A DNA stretch of 64,000 nucleotides from Amoebidium appalachense. Lineage: Eukaryota > Ichthyosporea. Below the pieces are notes generated by a model, which was not told the DNA's origin, made no database searches, and worked only from the letters and a program-made list of their open reading frames with translations. Position 1 is the first letter of the stretch, and each line of letters starts with the position of its first letter. The stretch covers positions 7,378,001 through 7,442,000 of the forward strand of contig CAVNZM010000006.1 of the NCBI GenBank assembly GCA_963693365.1. Reading direction: 5' to 3'. The position numbers and the translations under genes are program-made. Below are positions 1 to 36,458 of the stretch, piece by piece.

Positions 1-242
1 TTTTGTTCAAGTGGGGGCCATACACGACAGCTCAAAAGTGCGCACGAAAGCTCTAGGCCAAGTTTTGCTCTTGCTTTCAGCTCCATCCCCCCTCATCTTC
101 CCCCCTCCCCCCCCCCCCCCCCCCCCTCCCCCCACACACACACACAAACACACACACACACCCTTCCCCTCCATCCCACCCGTCACCACCACCACCACGG
201 CCTAGTGTCTCCCCCCCCCCCCCCCCCCCTCGTCCGCCCCAG

Positions 243-282
<40 letters not shown>

Positions 283-429
283 TTTTCTACCTCCTTTTCC
301 TTTTATCTTTTGAGTTGTTATATTGCTTCTTGATTTACCCCTGTTGAGAAAGGAAGCGTGAACACCTCTTTTTTCTTTTTTTCTTTCTCTATTTACTTCT
401 TCTTCAGTTTCCCCCCCCCCCCCACCCCA

Positions 430-471
<42 letters not shown>

Positions 472-737
472 AAAAAAAAAAAAAAAAAGTTGAATTATAT
501 CTACCGACCGACTGTATATGTTTTGGTTTAACGGTTTTTTCCTCTGATCCAACCCTTAAAAAAAAAAGAGGAAAAACTCGTAGCAAGCGGTGATGATGTG
601 AGGATACGATGGTAAGAGATTGATGTAACGTACACCGTGTGGGCGGATGGGCGCATCAGCCGGGTATTCTGGATCACAGTTGGTGGTGGTGTTGATAGTA
701 GTAGTGGTGGTGGTGGTGGTGGTTTGGAAGGGGAGGG

Positions 738-779
<42 letters not shown>

Positions 780-1950
780 GGGGGAGGGGGGGAGGGGAGG
801 GGGGGAGGTGGGGGGGCTGGGGGCAATGATTATCTCAGCTTGGACCAACTTGGAACTCCTTGCCAAAGAGATGTGTATTGATGATGCAAAGGGGCGGCTA
901 CATGTGGCTACGTTCGAATTATCCGCCCAAAGGCCTACTGCGATGCTCTTGTGTTGGACATCATGGACAAGCGATGGCACATGTGCCCGTCATTGGCCAT
1001 GGCCACTCGAACCACCCCCATGGCATGGGCACAAAACACGTGGGGTGATGAACGAAATATTTACTCGCTTTGCTTTCAATCATAGCTACACCGGCTGTAC
1101 CTGCACATCAGTAGTTTTCTTCGTATATATGTGTATTGAAAAAGGCACACACCCATTTCTGCCGTCGTGATCATGAAAGGGCAAAATACCGGTGGCCCAG
1201 CCAGCCAGCGCCGGGAGGGATCACGGATGATATGTGCATGTGACCTTGAAGATAATCCATTTAGAGCTGACGTAATCAACGGGGCAGTTCCATTGTTTTA
1301 ACAGACTCTAGCTCTATTATTAGGATTATAGAGGCTACGCTTTAGACTAGCGTGGTGCCACGCCGATGCGATCGAACCGTCTGGAAGCTGTCGAACTGTT
1401 CGAACATACCCACCGAAGGCTCATCCTAAAATTTATCGTAAGTAAGAGGAATAAAAGCTTTATAAGACTAGCTTTATATTTAATATATACAAAAAGGATG
1501 GGAAAGACGACACGGTAATTTTGCACAAACGACACAACTGACTCTTTATCTATGTATAGGCTACACATTTTGTCAGGGTTTGTACGGCAGATCAAAGTTG
1601 GGTTAAAGTTTCGAGTCTGACCCGAATCTTGACCCGAAAACCTATCACTCCGTCTGGCGGTCATAAACGCGCTGATTGGTTAGGCTTAGAGGGGTGTCGA
1701 CATCCTACTGAGTAACGATTGACTCCCTTCATTCACCTATACTACATTTTGAGCCTACGAGAAGTAGCTTAATCCCAAATATATTCCTCCAATAATATTA
1801 ATAACTATTAAGAACTCAGTATATGGCATTTTATTCCCTATTTATAGACACTAACCGCATTACAGCTCCCAATTTCCTAGTCATTTTGATGGATTGAATT
1901 TGTTTGGTTTACCCCCCTCCTTTTGACCAAATCCGTTACCTTGCACGCCG
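1..1950. other. Intergenic region upstream of cytochrome c
   Basis: No gene is recognised here. Bases 90-830 are dominated by poly-C runs (about 98-133, 209-230, 246-282, 410-461), a poly-A run (462-488) and a poly-G run (739-778). Bases 830-1900 have ordinary mixed composition. A reading frame over roughly 890-1110 is made of natural-looking codons but has no start, splice context or family resemblance that I can name. The last 300 bases contain promoter-like motifs for the cytochrome c gene, listed separately. Confidence 0.6.
1675..1679 (-). promoter_or_regulatory. Inverted CCAAT box upstream of cytochrome c
   Basis: The pentamer ATTGG (CCAAT on the minus strand), in the context gctgATTGGttag, lies about 275 bp upstream of the TATA box. 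The same pentamer recurs upstream of other genes in this window. Assignment as an NF-Y type site is inference from the motif alone. Confidence 0.3.
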
Positions 1951-1960
1951 GTATATAAAG
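1951..1960 (+). promoter_or_regulatory. TATA box of the cytochrome c gene
   Basis: The sequence gTATATAAAG sits in a GC-rich setting about 50 bp before a GTGAGT donor at 2001. A start of transcription near 1980-1990 would give a very short non-coding first exon spliced to the ATG-bearing exon. The motif is seen; its use as core promoter is inferred. Confidence 0.5.
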
Positions 1961-2000
1961 GCGGCGTGTCGCCGTGGCGTGGCAGTCCCATTCGTGTCCA

Positions 2001-2400
2001 GTGAGTTTCAAGGTGGGATTCACCTCATGAGAATACTGCTTGAACTAACGATGAGCTTGCTAGTAGGGAACCCAGAAGAAATTTAAGATAACTCGGAGCC
2101 TTTCACATTAAGAGAACATTATAGTGGGGTTACTTTCACAGGGAGTTATGTGGCAGCACTGTACCGCCCTGTTGTCACTCCCCATGGGACGTTGGGATGC
2201 CGTTGTTTAAACCTGAATAGCAATGGTCCTTTCAGTCGTTGCCAACGAGGGAAGTTTTAGTGGAATAACAAGCCCGTTAGAAGATGTGATACGAGTTCCA
2301 GCCTGCTTGTCGCCTAGTTATTCTCCTCAGGGCTGCTCCCTGCTCTAGCATTCCCACGACCCCTCCACAGACTCGGTCACTGACACACCTTCCCTCACAG
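2001..2400 (+). other. Probable 5'UTR intron of cytochrome c
   Basis: A strong donor (GTGAGT at 2001) lies shortly after the TATA box. A strong acceptor (ccttccctcacag ending at 2400) lies 23 bp before the cytochrome c ATG. Removing 2001-2400 would bring the ATG to within about 40-45 nt of the expected transcription start. This is inference from splice motifs; no transcript was examined. Confidence 0.45.
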
Positions 2401-2423
2401 GGTCTCATCCCTCTACCGCCACC

Positions 2424-3596
2424 ATGCCTATTCCCAAGGGTGACGCTGAGAAGGGCGCCAAGATTTTCAAGCAGCGCTGCTCGCAGGTGAGAATAGCACA
2501 TATTGCTCTAGAACTGTAAAGCTGAGTGTGAATGGCAGGAGTCTCTGGGTTTTTTGTGATTCCATGTGTCCACGAACCTGTTTGCCTTTATAGCCTTCAG
2601 TCAATAGGGGCTCTCGGTTTCGTTAGCACTCTCAACACCGAGGGGATTCAGCCAGAGGCATGTTGGTTGACGGTGGTGTGTTTGTTTGTGTGGAGGGGGG
2701 GGGGGAGGTGGCAGTGGGAGTTGGGAGAGACACTGAACCACTATTCTTCTGGGGGCTGGGAAAGGAGGGGAGAAGGAAGGCTGGGCTGGTTGCTGAACGT
2801 GACAGGGTTGATAAGGCAAAACGATGAGTGTGTTGTACTGATGTGCCCTGTGTTTGCAGTGCCACGTCATCGAGAAGGATGGCAAGCACAAGACTGGCCC
2901 CAACCTGTACGGTGTCTTCGGCCGCAAGTCTGGCCAGGCTGCCGGCTTCTCCTACACTGATGCCAACAAGAACAAGGTCGGTGTTACTGTTGGGGGTTGT
3001 TGGAGGGTCGAGCACACGCTTGGGATGGTGATGCCCCCGTCGTTGGGAGGTTTGAAGTGTAAAGGGAAGCAAGGCATGGTTAGGTTGTGTGGTACGGGTG
3101 GCTTCGGGGGCATAGCATTGTTGGGAGAGGAGAACGGTGAAGATAGAACGGGGGAAATGGTAGGTTCGTCACAAGGAGACGTGGTATTCCTCAGTTCTCT
3201 GACTGGTAGACCTCTGGGGCGTTTGGGGGCGGGGGGCTTGCAGAGATACAATAAACCAGTCAAGTCAGCTGGGACGATTTCTGGTTTTGGTTTGTTTCAA
3301 ACGTAGAGCAGGGCATTGACGTTCTGCGTCCATAATAGGGTGTGACGTGGACCGAGGAGACCATGTTCGAGTACCTCTTGGACCCCAAGAAGTACATCCC
3401 GGGCACCAAGATGATCTTCGCTGGCCTCAAGAAGGAGAAGGAGCGCGCTGGTATGTTTCCCCCTCCCCCCCACCCTTCTCTTGTCCGTGTGTTTTTCCTC
3501 GCGTCTTACAATTTGAAAACGACCTTTCTTATACCTGTAGCTTGCTGGGGGATTAAAGCATTTATTTCAGGTCTTGAGTTGTGCATGGAAACCCTT

Positions 3597-3630
<34 letters not shown>

Positions 3631-3933
3631 TTTCCTCTTCTACATCTGCACAGATCCCCCGTTAATCCCCTTCCTGACTGGTTCTGCCCCTATCTTTGCA
3701 TTTGCTCTCTTGTGCCCCCCTCCCCCCCCCCCCCCCTACACACACACACATAGCCAGACACATAATCCCCGTGTGAATCATCTTTCTCACTGATTTTGTC
3801 CACTTCCGAGGCATGCAACCTCCCCCCTTCCGTTCCCGGCACTCCGCCTTTGCTTCTTTCTAGTCACTCTGTGGCATACACAAGTTACACATGTCTACAT
3901 GAACACTGACATGTATTCTCCTCCCCCCCCCCC

Positions 3934-3964
<31 letters not shown>

Positions 3965-4008
3965 ACACAGACCTCATTGCTTACATGGTGGCCGAGGCCT
4001 CCAAGTAA
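2424..4008 (+). CDS. CYCS: Cytochrome c, mitochondrial, four coding exons
   Basis: This gene encodes the small soluble haem protein that carries electrons from complex III to cytochrome oxidase in the mitochondrial intermembrane space. Coding exons are 2424-2486, 2860-2976, 3339-3450 and 3971-4008, giving 109 aa. All introns are GT-AG. The start has a good context (gccaccATG). The haem attachment motif CSQCH spans the first intron (CSQ ends exon 1, CH opens exon 2). [18 protein letters not shown] and [15 protein letters not shown] blocks follow (here [11 protein letters not shown], with the axial Met), and the protein ends in the family's usual C-terminal helix (ERADLIAYM). The length is normal for the family. 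Intron 3 carries poly-C runs and ends in a (CA)n run that supplies the acceptor CAG. The gene is complete and unbroken. Confidence 0.97.
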
Positions 4009-4351
4009 ACGACGCCCGCAGGATCCAGCAGTAGTGGGTGTCAGCTGATCCCTTGTAACGTATCGTATAGTTGGCACCGTTACGCTGATGGTGGCCCCAT
4101 TGGGTGGCGGTTGCTATCACGCAGACTGCAAATGCGCTGTGCGCAAACAAGCCACGCTCGTCGAATGACCGGACAATTAAATTACGGGTGACGGGGGGGA
4201 CTGAAAGCTTCCCCCACCGGAGCCTGCATTCACTGTTCATGCTGCTGTGGCTTTTGTGTCGTGGTTTCTTGGCTTTTGTTTCATGGAGTGTGTGGTGTGG
4301 TGGGACATGTCCCCCTTCTCTTCCCCCCTACCCCCTACCCCCCTCTACTTA

Positions 4352-4509
4352 CATGGTGAATTGGTCGGAACTCGGTTACTGTGGTTCACGTAGGCCCTCC
4401 TGGGGATGGGTTCTGGTTATTATGCATACTCCATGTTTGCTGCAGTCTGTGCATTGTGTTGGCCGTTGTGGACGTGTACTTCGTGCTCTATGGGACATTC
4501 AAACCAACC
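4352..4509 (+). repeat. Dispersed repeat family A, 3' half copy
   Basis: This segment matches the distal half of the better-preserved copy at 32735-33090: the gaactcggg-tactgtgg block, the ggatgggctctg block, the ttatgcatact block, the gtacttcgt block and the terminal cattcaaa. Divergence is visible at many sites. It ends in an ACCA-rich tail instead of pure poly-C. Confidence 0.55.
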
Positions 4510-4535
4510 AACCAACCAACCTCTCTCTAGACTTG

Positions 4536-4776
4536 ATTGGTGACGGGGGGCTTTCCAGAAGCCCCGTCTATGTGTCGATCTAGGCTCTTCTGGCGGCTTG
4601 TTTCTTGTTGCATCAAGCAACAACTCCAGGACCTCGGCCCTTTGTGCACTACTTTTGCTTGTGGTGTCTGCTTGCATGAGTAGCGCTGCTCTCCTCTGAT
4701 TAAGACGGGTGGCCCACCCATGTTCAGGTGAAGCAGTATCCGAATTGGAGTTTTGTAACGAGGTCAATGTGTCGAA
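4536..4776 (+). repeat. Dispersed repeat family A, 5' half copy with hairpin
   Basis: It begins with an inverted repeat (gacgggg...gcttt-ccagaagccccgtc) also found at 32737-32764. It continues through the gcataagcaaccctgctc-like block, gacgggtggcccac, and tgttcaggtgaagcagtatc to an aacgaggtcaat block. Its partner half lies immediately upstream, so the two halves are in swapped order compared with 32735-33090. Confidence 0.5.
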
Positions 4777-5961
4777 GATGTTTTGTTATGGTTGGCTCGG
4801 GCCCTCTGCTTGTGATGTATAGTTTTGTGTCCTCTTTGCAAAACTGTATGTTGTTCGTCGTGAGTTTGTACTTGTACGTTGCCACGGTGACACAATGAAT
4901 ATCTTGCCCGCGTACACGCACGTGCACACAGCCTAGGCCTGTTTCTGCAGTTTTCGACTTTGGAGGGAGAATACGGGACATATTGATTGTGGCGCGCAGG
5001 GACACAAGAAGTATCTGAAAACTACAGTGTGTGGGAGGGAACTTTAACCTCTTCGGGCCGGCACCATGTTGGGTTTATGCACTTTGTATTGCTACGGACA
5101 TCGTCAGGGGGCCAGCCTCACTTGACGGCCTACTGCGTTTTCCAGCGCAGCCAATCAAATTCAGCTAGTGACTTATGTACACTACACTGTATGCGATAAA
5201 ACAACACTAGTATAGATTATGGATAAGCAGAAGCTAGCATTGGTAGCTCCGAGAGAAAGTTAAGACACCGTGTCACAATATCATACTGTGCAGCATTAAT
5301 AAGGTGATCTAACACGGTCATTTTATAACGGATATACTGGGGGAGAGAAATAGAACTGGGAGAGAAGTAGAACCATGTTGATTTGGCCGGCAGCCAGCCA
5401 GCTCTAAACAGCTCTAAACAACTCTATTGCGGTTTGAAATCGATAGAAAAAGCTCAAATAAATTGCAAAAATCGACGCGTATATGTCTTACCTGCATACT
5501 TTTTTAAGTTGGTTTGGGGAAAATATCATTATTTCTTATACTTTTGTATCTATTTCTGTGTTTCAAAGGCTGAAGTGACTATTTAGGGCCCTTGCCCGTA
5601 TGAACAGGTGAAGGGGGACCCACTCTTACCCTCCCGGGCCCTTCCAGCTGGGGATCTATAGCTATAACAAATACTAAAAAGTTTGTTTGTGCTCTGTATT
5701 TGCACTGTGTTCTCCGCGGTGTCGTGATGTGTATACGTACTTGCGGCATTTCCCTGATAGTTCCACCCTTCCGTCCCCCCCCCCCCCCCCCCCCCCCCCC
5801 ACCTCCCCACGTGACCCAATAGCTATATCATCAAGATTTGGTACCGGTTATATTACATTACATAGTGCACATGTACATCCAACTGTTCTGAGTCCTCGGC
5901 CCTTCCGGAACCTTCTGCTCCTGAGGCCTGTATAGTCCTTAGTAACTAAAATTAATTTAGC

Positions 5962-6120
5962 TCGTCTCTGATCAACTTGGGTGGCCCGACCATGCATACA
6001 CATGCATCGGCCAAGTGCCACTTCGCCATCTGAGAATGATGGGTTCTGCTACAAGCTAGCATGGTGTTTTGGACCCTCCCTGCAGCTGAGGATCATGGGC
6101 TCTGCATCATGATGAAACTG
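5962..6120 (+). repeat. Diverged family A copy
   Basis: Blocks ctcgtctctgatcaa, gggtggcccgacc and ctgaggat-atgggctctgc occur in family A order but with much divergence between them. Confidence 0.35.
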
Positions 6121-6223
6121 TCCGTGGCTATTCATGTGTTTCACAATTGAGCTCTGTTCTCAGTACATTGCATGCATCCGATCGCGATCGCGATCTCTCT
6201 CTCTCTCTCAGCGCTCTCTCTCT

Positions 6224-6271
<48 letters not shown>

Positions 6272-6543
6272 CCCGCGATTTTTGTAATCAGGGTGTATAC
6301 GCATTATGTAATAGGTGGTATAGCTGGAAAATCGCCCATTCAGTGCACATCATTATTATGAAATCACGAGGCAAGTGCAGGTGAGCATTGTGCACTTCAA
6401 AATATTTTTTCGCATGCGTGTGTTCTGCGCGCTCAGTCCCCATACATTACTCGACTGTGACACACACACATGCGTGTGCACACACACACCACAGTCGCAC
6501 ACACACACACACACGCACTCACACACACACGCACACCGTGTGA

Positions 6544-6602
<59 letters not shown>

Positions 6603-7198
6603 CACACACCAAATATTTTAAAAGATAACAAACTTTTTGCACACGGAAAGGCCACTGATCACCCGTGCCTGCGCATGCACAGAGAATATCCACAGTCGAG
6701 AGATATCATTTCTTGTTGGTACAAAAAAAAAAAAAAAAAAAAAAAAAAACATTACTCAGTCCGTAGAATGATTCCCGGCAGAACCAAAAATTAATTTTTC
6801 TACTACTTTAAAACCGCTACAGCACGAGGGAGTCTCCCTTATGAATACACCCATACTACCAACGAATAATCTGAAATAACATTGTGGCCCTTGTGTATTA
6901 TATACGAGACGAATAAAATAGCTAGCTACAAGCCAACTTGCAATTGCAGTATGTGTGGGAATTCCAGTTTTAGAAGCAATGCTTTGTTACAATCGATGGA
7001 GTGTACCCGTGCAGTCAAATCAAGAGACCCCTCCATCAAAATAAAGAATAAGGTATTTTTTGTCACATGCATAGCTACATGTGCCTACAACATTAAGAAC
7101 AATACTACCTTGCTGATATTACGGCACTCCGATGTGGATGGTGTTTATTTCTTATCTCCCCCCCCCCCCCCCCCCTCTAGAACCGTGTTCCCAAGACT

Positions 7199-7328
<130 letters not shown>

Positions 7329-7362
7329 CTCCCCCCCCCCTCCCTTTCGTCCCTGGGCGGTA

Positions 7363-19686
<12,324 letters not shown>

Positions 19687-20539
19687 CTTTGCTGTTATGC
19701 AGTTGTGGTTAATGTTTTACGCCACTTTACACTTCAGCTCTTAACTTTAAACCCTTCGCGGGCACCGTTGCTGAAATGATATCAGTGCAGTAATATACAC
19801 CCTTAATGCTGAGGCACTGAGGTTATATAATTATGCATTTAGGACCAGTTATAAACGCACAACACTAAATAATCACTTCTTACTCCTCATCACACTATAG
19901 CAACTCATCCCCTCATCACCCCATATGCATTACTTCATCTCTTACTTAGAAATTTAATTCTGCTTATAACTTTGGTGGCCAAAACGAAAACTGTTTTTGT
20001 TGTTTTGTTTCAATTCGTAATCTGGCCGAGTCACACCGAATGGCGTTCTCTCTTCCTATTGGTTCGATCGTTTGCACAATAGCACATTCCTTTGGAGCAC
20101 GACGCGCTCCTATTGGCTACAAACTATTTCGGCGCGGCCTCGTGGCCAAATTAGGAAGGTGAAAGAGGCACACTTGCTTTTTTAGGAAGGTCCCTTGCTC
20201 ACTTGGGCAATCGCCACAAAAGTTGAACTTGGAAACCGTTTACTCAACACACACGTGCACACACACGTGCTCTTGCGAAAGGGACTAATCTTCAAGGAGG
20301 CCAACGTTATGGTTCCTTCATTGTTTGATAACTTCAGATGTTATGATTCTTTCGGTTAATCATTGGTTTGGGAACTTGACGATGGTAATGCAGGCTTCTG
20401 TGACCCCGACTCCATAGAATGCCTTAGCAGGGCACTCTTCATTCAAGCTCTAACTTGGATATTTGAGACGCAGATTGACGCTGCGCCTAAGGTTTGCCGC
20501 TCAGCCTGTCACGCGGCCGCCGAGAGGGGCCTCCTGGGG

Positions 20540-20576
<37 letters not shown>

Positions 20577-20851
20577 GGGGGGGGGATTGAGGGAGGGGGA
20601 AGGGGGGGGGACTCGGGGAAGGAAGGTTAAGTAGTGGGTGCAGGTTTCCCGTTTTTCCCTCCCTCTCTGTGTGTAGCCGTTGATTGGGGGATGCGAGCGG
20701 TGAGTAGTTGTATAAACGTGATAAGTATTGGAGTACGCTACGGTGTCATTCAAAAGTGTGTGAAGCTGTGTGGGCTGCTCTTTATTCTTTCTTCCTTTTT
20801 TTTTGTAAGCCTTTAGGGGGAGTGGGGAGGGGGGCATACGTACCCCGGGGG

Positions 20852-20895
<44 letters not shown>

Positions 20896-21629
20896 CTGTA
20901 TGTGCTTGAAGTGTAGGTGTGTGTATGCCAAATTTGCTTGCTAGCGTTGTGTACCGGGGGGGTATGAGGTGTGGCACTGCGCAAAGGGGGAGGGAATAAA
21001 GTGGGCCGGTGGGTGTGGGGGTGGAGGGGGGGAGGGTGGGGGTGGGGGTCACGTGGATGTACACAGTACCCCTGGCACTGCGGCAAGTACACATATGCAT
21101 TCACCTGGTGCCTTTACTTACCGCCAAATTGCAACCACTTGAACCACGCGCACACGGGAGGGAGGGGAGGGGGATTCCGAAACAATGGCATGTCTAATTA
21201 TTATACTTGTACAGGCATAAATAGACTATGATAATGTCCCTCAATATTCAAAGCGTGTGCACACATTAAAAAATTTATTAGTTCATATTATTTATTCGTG
21301 TCACGTTTGACCATAAACTCTACATCTCAGATGAGAAGTATTTATACCAGAAAAAGGAAGGAAGCGTTTACATCTTACACGTCTGAGAGTACCTCGCCAT
21401 TGCAATGACAATCATTCAGCATGCCGGAAAAACAGACACAAAAATTTCAACACGAAAAGTCAATAGTGCCGTGCCTTCAAGGCTCGACATTTATATCTCA
21501 TTAGGTTGGCTTTGCCTTCGGGTACAACCATCTCAAACACATTCCATTCCACAAAATCCGTCCTTATTCCCAATCCCCCCCCCCCCCCCCCTCCCCCCCC
21601 CTTCCCCCCTCCCCCCCCCTCCCCCCCTC

Positions 21630-21664
<35 letters not shown>

Positions 21665-21835
21665 ACCCACCCACCCACCCAGCACAGCCACTGAAAAAGA
21701 TGTAGCATCTTCGTCTTAATTATGTACTTAAACCGCCAACGTACACACCGTATGAATCTAAGGGTGGTTTTATAATGACACTGCTACTATGTACATTTTA
21801 TCTTGAAATGTTTGACATTGCCTGCTCGCCTGCTC

Positions 21836-21883
<48 letters not shown>

Positions 21884-22069
21884 ACCCACCAAAAAAAAAA
21901 TTTTTAATAAAATAAAATAAAAATAAGTAAAAGAAAAATAGAAAATAAAAATTCAAAACTTAAAGTCGAGCTTGTGGTGCGCCGTCACTGGCTACACTAC
22001 GATACAAGGAAAAAGGATCCCCCCCCCCCCCCCCCCCCCCCCCTACACTACGATAGAAGGAAAAGATAT

Positions 22070-22114
<45 letters not shown>

Positions 22115-22167
22115 TCACCCACCCACCCACCCACCCAAAAAATCATCATCAACAACAACAACAACAA

Positions 22168-22200
<33 letters not shown>

Positions 22201-22875
22201 TACACTTGCTGACCATATATCCGGCCATGCACCTATACTCCGAAAAAACACAAAATTAGCCAGACGCTTTCTACTACACACATGCTACAACAGAAATACA
22301 TAACCCACATATCCCTAACAGATGATCCTCGCGGGTGACTTTCCCCACCCTCGTTTCGACTACCAAAACAAAAACTCGTCAAACCGGATGTACATTTTTA
22401 TGCGCTTATATCAATTCCCCCCTTCCCCCCGCCAATTCCGCCCCCTTCCCCCCCCCCCCCCCCCCCCATCCCCCCAGCGTCCCCTTTCCCCCTTATCCCG
22501 AGGCTCGACATGGTTCACACAATGAATCACGACTCTGTAAAAAGTTAATGGACCCCCCTCCTAACCGCCTTGACATTTCACACTGATCTAATGAGGCCGC
22601 TACCATAACCCCATATTCAGCGGGTACTGGAAAAATGCAACAACCCCCCCCCCCCCCCCCTTCCCCCTCCCCTCCCCCCCCCCCCCCCCCCCCCCCCCAC
22701 ACACACACACTCTCTTGAAATTTCACGATGGCCGGATAGGGCATACGGTACCATAAACCATGTTCCGCGGGTACTGGAAACTTTGCATCCAACCCCCCCT
22801 CCCCCTCCTCCCCTTTACCCCGCTTGAGATTCGATGCCGGTCGAGTAGAGCCCCGCCCCCTGCCGTCTTGAAATT
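19687..22875. other. Intergenic region between asparaginase and the SLC35E1-like gene
   Basis: Asparaginase (5' end at 19686) and the transporter (3' end at 22876) are both on the minus strand. Bases 19690-20520 have normal composition and carry CCAAT boxes. A stretch open from 20360 to 20590 in one plus frame has no ATG and no acceptor and runs into poly-G. Bases 20530-22870 hold long G and C runs, a poly-A run (22168-22198) and tandem copies of the transporter's 3' end. Confidence 0.55.
20058..20116 (-). promoter_or_regulatory. Pair of CCAAT boxes upstream of asparaginase
   Basis: Two ATTGG pentamers (20058-20062 and 20112-20116), each in the context cctATTGG, give CCAAT in the sense direction of asparaginase 370-430 bp before its ATG. 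A tttcggcgcggc block lies close by. Function is inferred from motif and position only. Confidence 0.35.
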
Positions 22876-34070
<11,195 letters not shown>

Positions 34071-34789
34071 AGTAGATTAAAGAAAGTTTTTGTGAATAAT
34101 AGTTTGAACATAAACATGTGATCGCTTTGTGTGCCTTGTTTGAGCGTGAGTGTGTGATTTACTGATTGGACAACTCACAAAGATGGTCGTGTATAGTCTG
34201 GGTCATGTTGCGTTTATTTAATAAAAAAAAGCGAATCTAGCTTAGTTCCTTGTATATAATATGTAAAAAGTCCGGCGTTTGGCTGTCAGATGGATGGATG
34301 CTTGTCGGCGTTCTAGATCGACATGTGCGAGAAGTGCCTTTTTGTGCTCCGCTCAGGAATATGATGTGCTGAAAGTATTGGCGAATGCAAACGTTTACAC
34401 CAGCAGGGAATGGACTGAAGCGACGACACTATCGGATTTGATGTGCATGCTCTTTAGCTCTTATCTATATGCTCTAGTGCTAATGGAGCTGCATATGCGA
34501 GGTGTGTTGTAGCAGGATCCGGAAAAAACATCGATCTGCTGATTCGTCAAGTGGTGTGTGGTTTATGCATGCAAACACGTATTTACTAGGAAGTAAAAGA
34601 TAGCAACAAAAGCAACAAACTGACTGTCTACCGGTAGAAACTCTAATCCTTGCTCTTATGATGATCTTTTATAGTTGTTGACATTTCAAGCACTGCTGAG
34701 TTCCTGAAACGAAAAACGAAACTGTCGGACAGTGTGAGGCCGTACCAGCGGAAACGCGTGACAGGCGGACAGCCGCCACCGTGGTAGCT

Positions 34790-35295
34790 TTTGATTGGTT
34801 AAAACGACACTTATAGAAGTCTTATCCTGGCTCTTATCCTATTTCTGTAGATGCAGCGGATTGGTGCACTCAAAAGCCGAAAAAGCCACTAGGCAAGATA
34901 GTTTTTGATGAGCGATTTATGTAAACCAATCATAAACAATTTTTAGGTTCTGTAAGCTTTAAGTGCTTTAAGTGCAAGTTCTGCAAGATTTTAAGTGCAA
35001 GTGTAGTGTGCGAACAACACATCCTAACTGTAGAACTTGCTGTACTGAGAATAAACAATTTATATAGTTAGATAAAAGAAGCTTGGTAGCTTTAAATAAC
35101 TTAATTAGCTTCTAAATTGATGATAAAAAACAGAATCAGTGCTATTTTTATTGATGTAATAGCCAGTCGAAGCATAAGGGACTTCAAATTCAATCCAATG
35201 GAGAGCTTTCAATGTCATTCTAGACGAGTACCGCCAAAGGTAACCAATCACAGAGCGATACTGTGTTGATCGCTGACAACTGCCGCTGATTGGCT
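34790..35295. promoter_or_regulatory. Cluster of CCAAT pentamers
   Basis: At least five CCAAT/ATTGG pentamers occur in about 500 bp (near 34793, 34860, 34926, 35243 and 35288), in both orientations, several followed by TAAAAC. They lie 0.7-1.2 kb upstream of the transporter's presumed start. A promoter or enhancer is possible; no other support is seen. Confidence 0.25.
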
Positions 35296-35788
35296 AAAAC
35301 CGCACACAGCCATTTACTAAACTTTCCGCAGGTTCTTTTTTTGTAGTGTAGTCAGAGAAAGAAAGGAAAACGAAATGGACTGAAAGGATGTGATGCAAAC
35401 CAACAGCCAGCTACTACTTCTCAAACTAATTACCCATTTCCCCTTTGATTAGCTCCAAGTGTGATGCAGCATGTTGTTTAAGTGCAAGGTCGTATGTCGT
35501 GGGGCCAGCATTTCTGCCGTGTCTGCTGCAGGTGTTTCGAAATGTCAGTCTAGACGGGACGAGTGAGAAAAAGAGAGGGACGAAGTACAGGGGACAATGC
35601 TTGCGCAATTTTTGATACAGCACGTTATTTTTTTAGCTTTGGCTGTTTTCTTAGCTCTTTGCTGAATAATTTTACGATGAAGGCGTCGAGTAATGGGCCG
35701 TAATGGCGAGCGTTTGTTCTGCCATTAGGTTTTAATCACCGTTGTGTTGATGTGATTTGGAAAGCTGTTTCTTGCATGCGTAGTTAGT

Positions 35789-35831
<43 letters not shown>

Positions 35832-36055
35832 TAAGGAAGGGAGGGGGGGGGGGGGTGGGGGGGGGGGGGGGGGGGGGGGGGTGGAGGGAGGGAGGTGGAG
35901 GTCCAGCCATGTGAACTCTCCCCCCTGAAACCTGCCCTCTTCTGCCGGAATGCATGTCCTTGTAGGTGTGGTAGTGACGGTGTGTCCAAGAGTTGGTGTA
36001 CGGTTACGAGCAGTGATATGATAGCATCTGTGTAAGTATGCGTGCTAGTGGCATG

Positions 36056-36133
<78 letters not shown>

Positions 36134-36392
36134 CGCGCGTGTGTGTGTGTGTTGATGTCTTGTGTGTCTGACAACGTGTGAGCGTATGTGTATGTTTGGG
36201 GGGAAATGGTACGATGGTGGGTGTTGGGTGGGGAGGGAGGGGACGGGGGGGGGGGGGGGGGGGGGGGGGGGGGATTGATATATGATAAAGAGAAATGAGG
36301 GAGGGTATGTAGGAGTTGCAAAAGTAAGAAGGAACTTTTTGCATACCTGTGCACAGCTTCGGAAGTGCTGTCGCAATCACACCATGCGTACA

Positions 36393-36458
<66 letters not shown>

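Noticed and set aside
637-1170. Frames upstream of cytochrome c with some natural-looking peptide
   Set aside because: Three frames look equally plausible over 830-1150 and none has a start, splice signals or a recognisable family.
6356-6794. Long reading frames of alternating Cys-Val, His-Thr, Ser-Leu or Arg-Glu over dinucleotide arrays, here and at many other places
   Set aside because: They are translations of (GT)n, (CA)n, (CT)n and (GA)n in several frames and both strands at once, with no start context or family.
20360-20590. Plus-strand frame containing DDGNAGFCDPDSIECLSRAL
   Set aside because: It has natural-looking codons but no ATG, an in-frame TAA just upstream, no acceptor, and it runs into poly-G.
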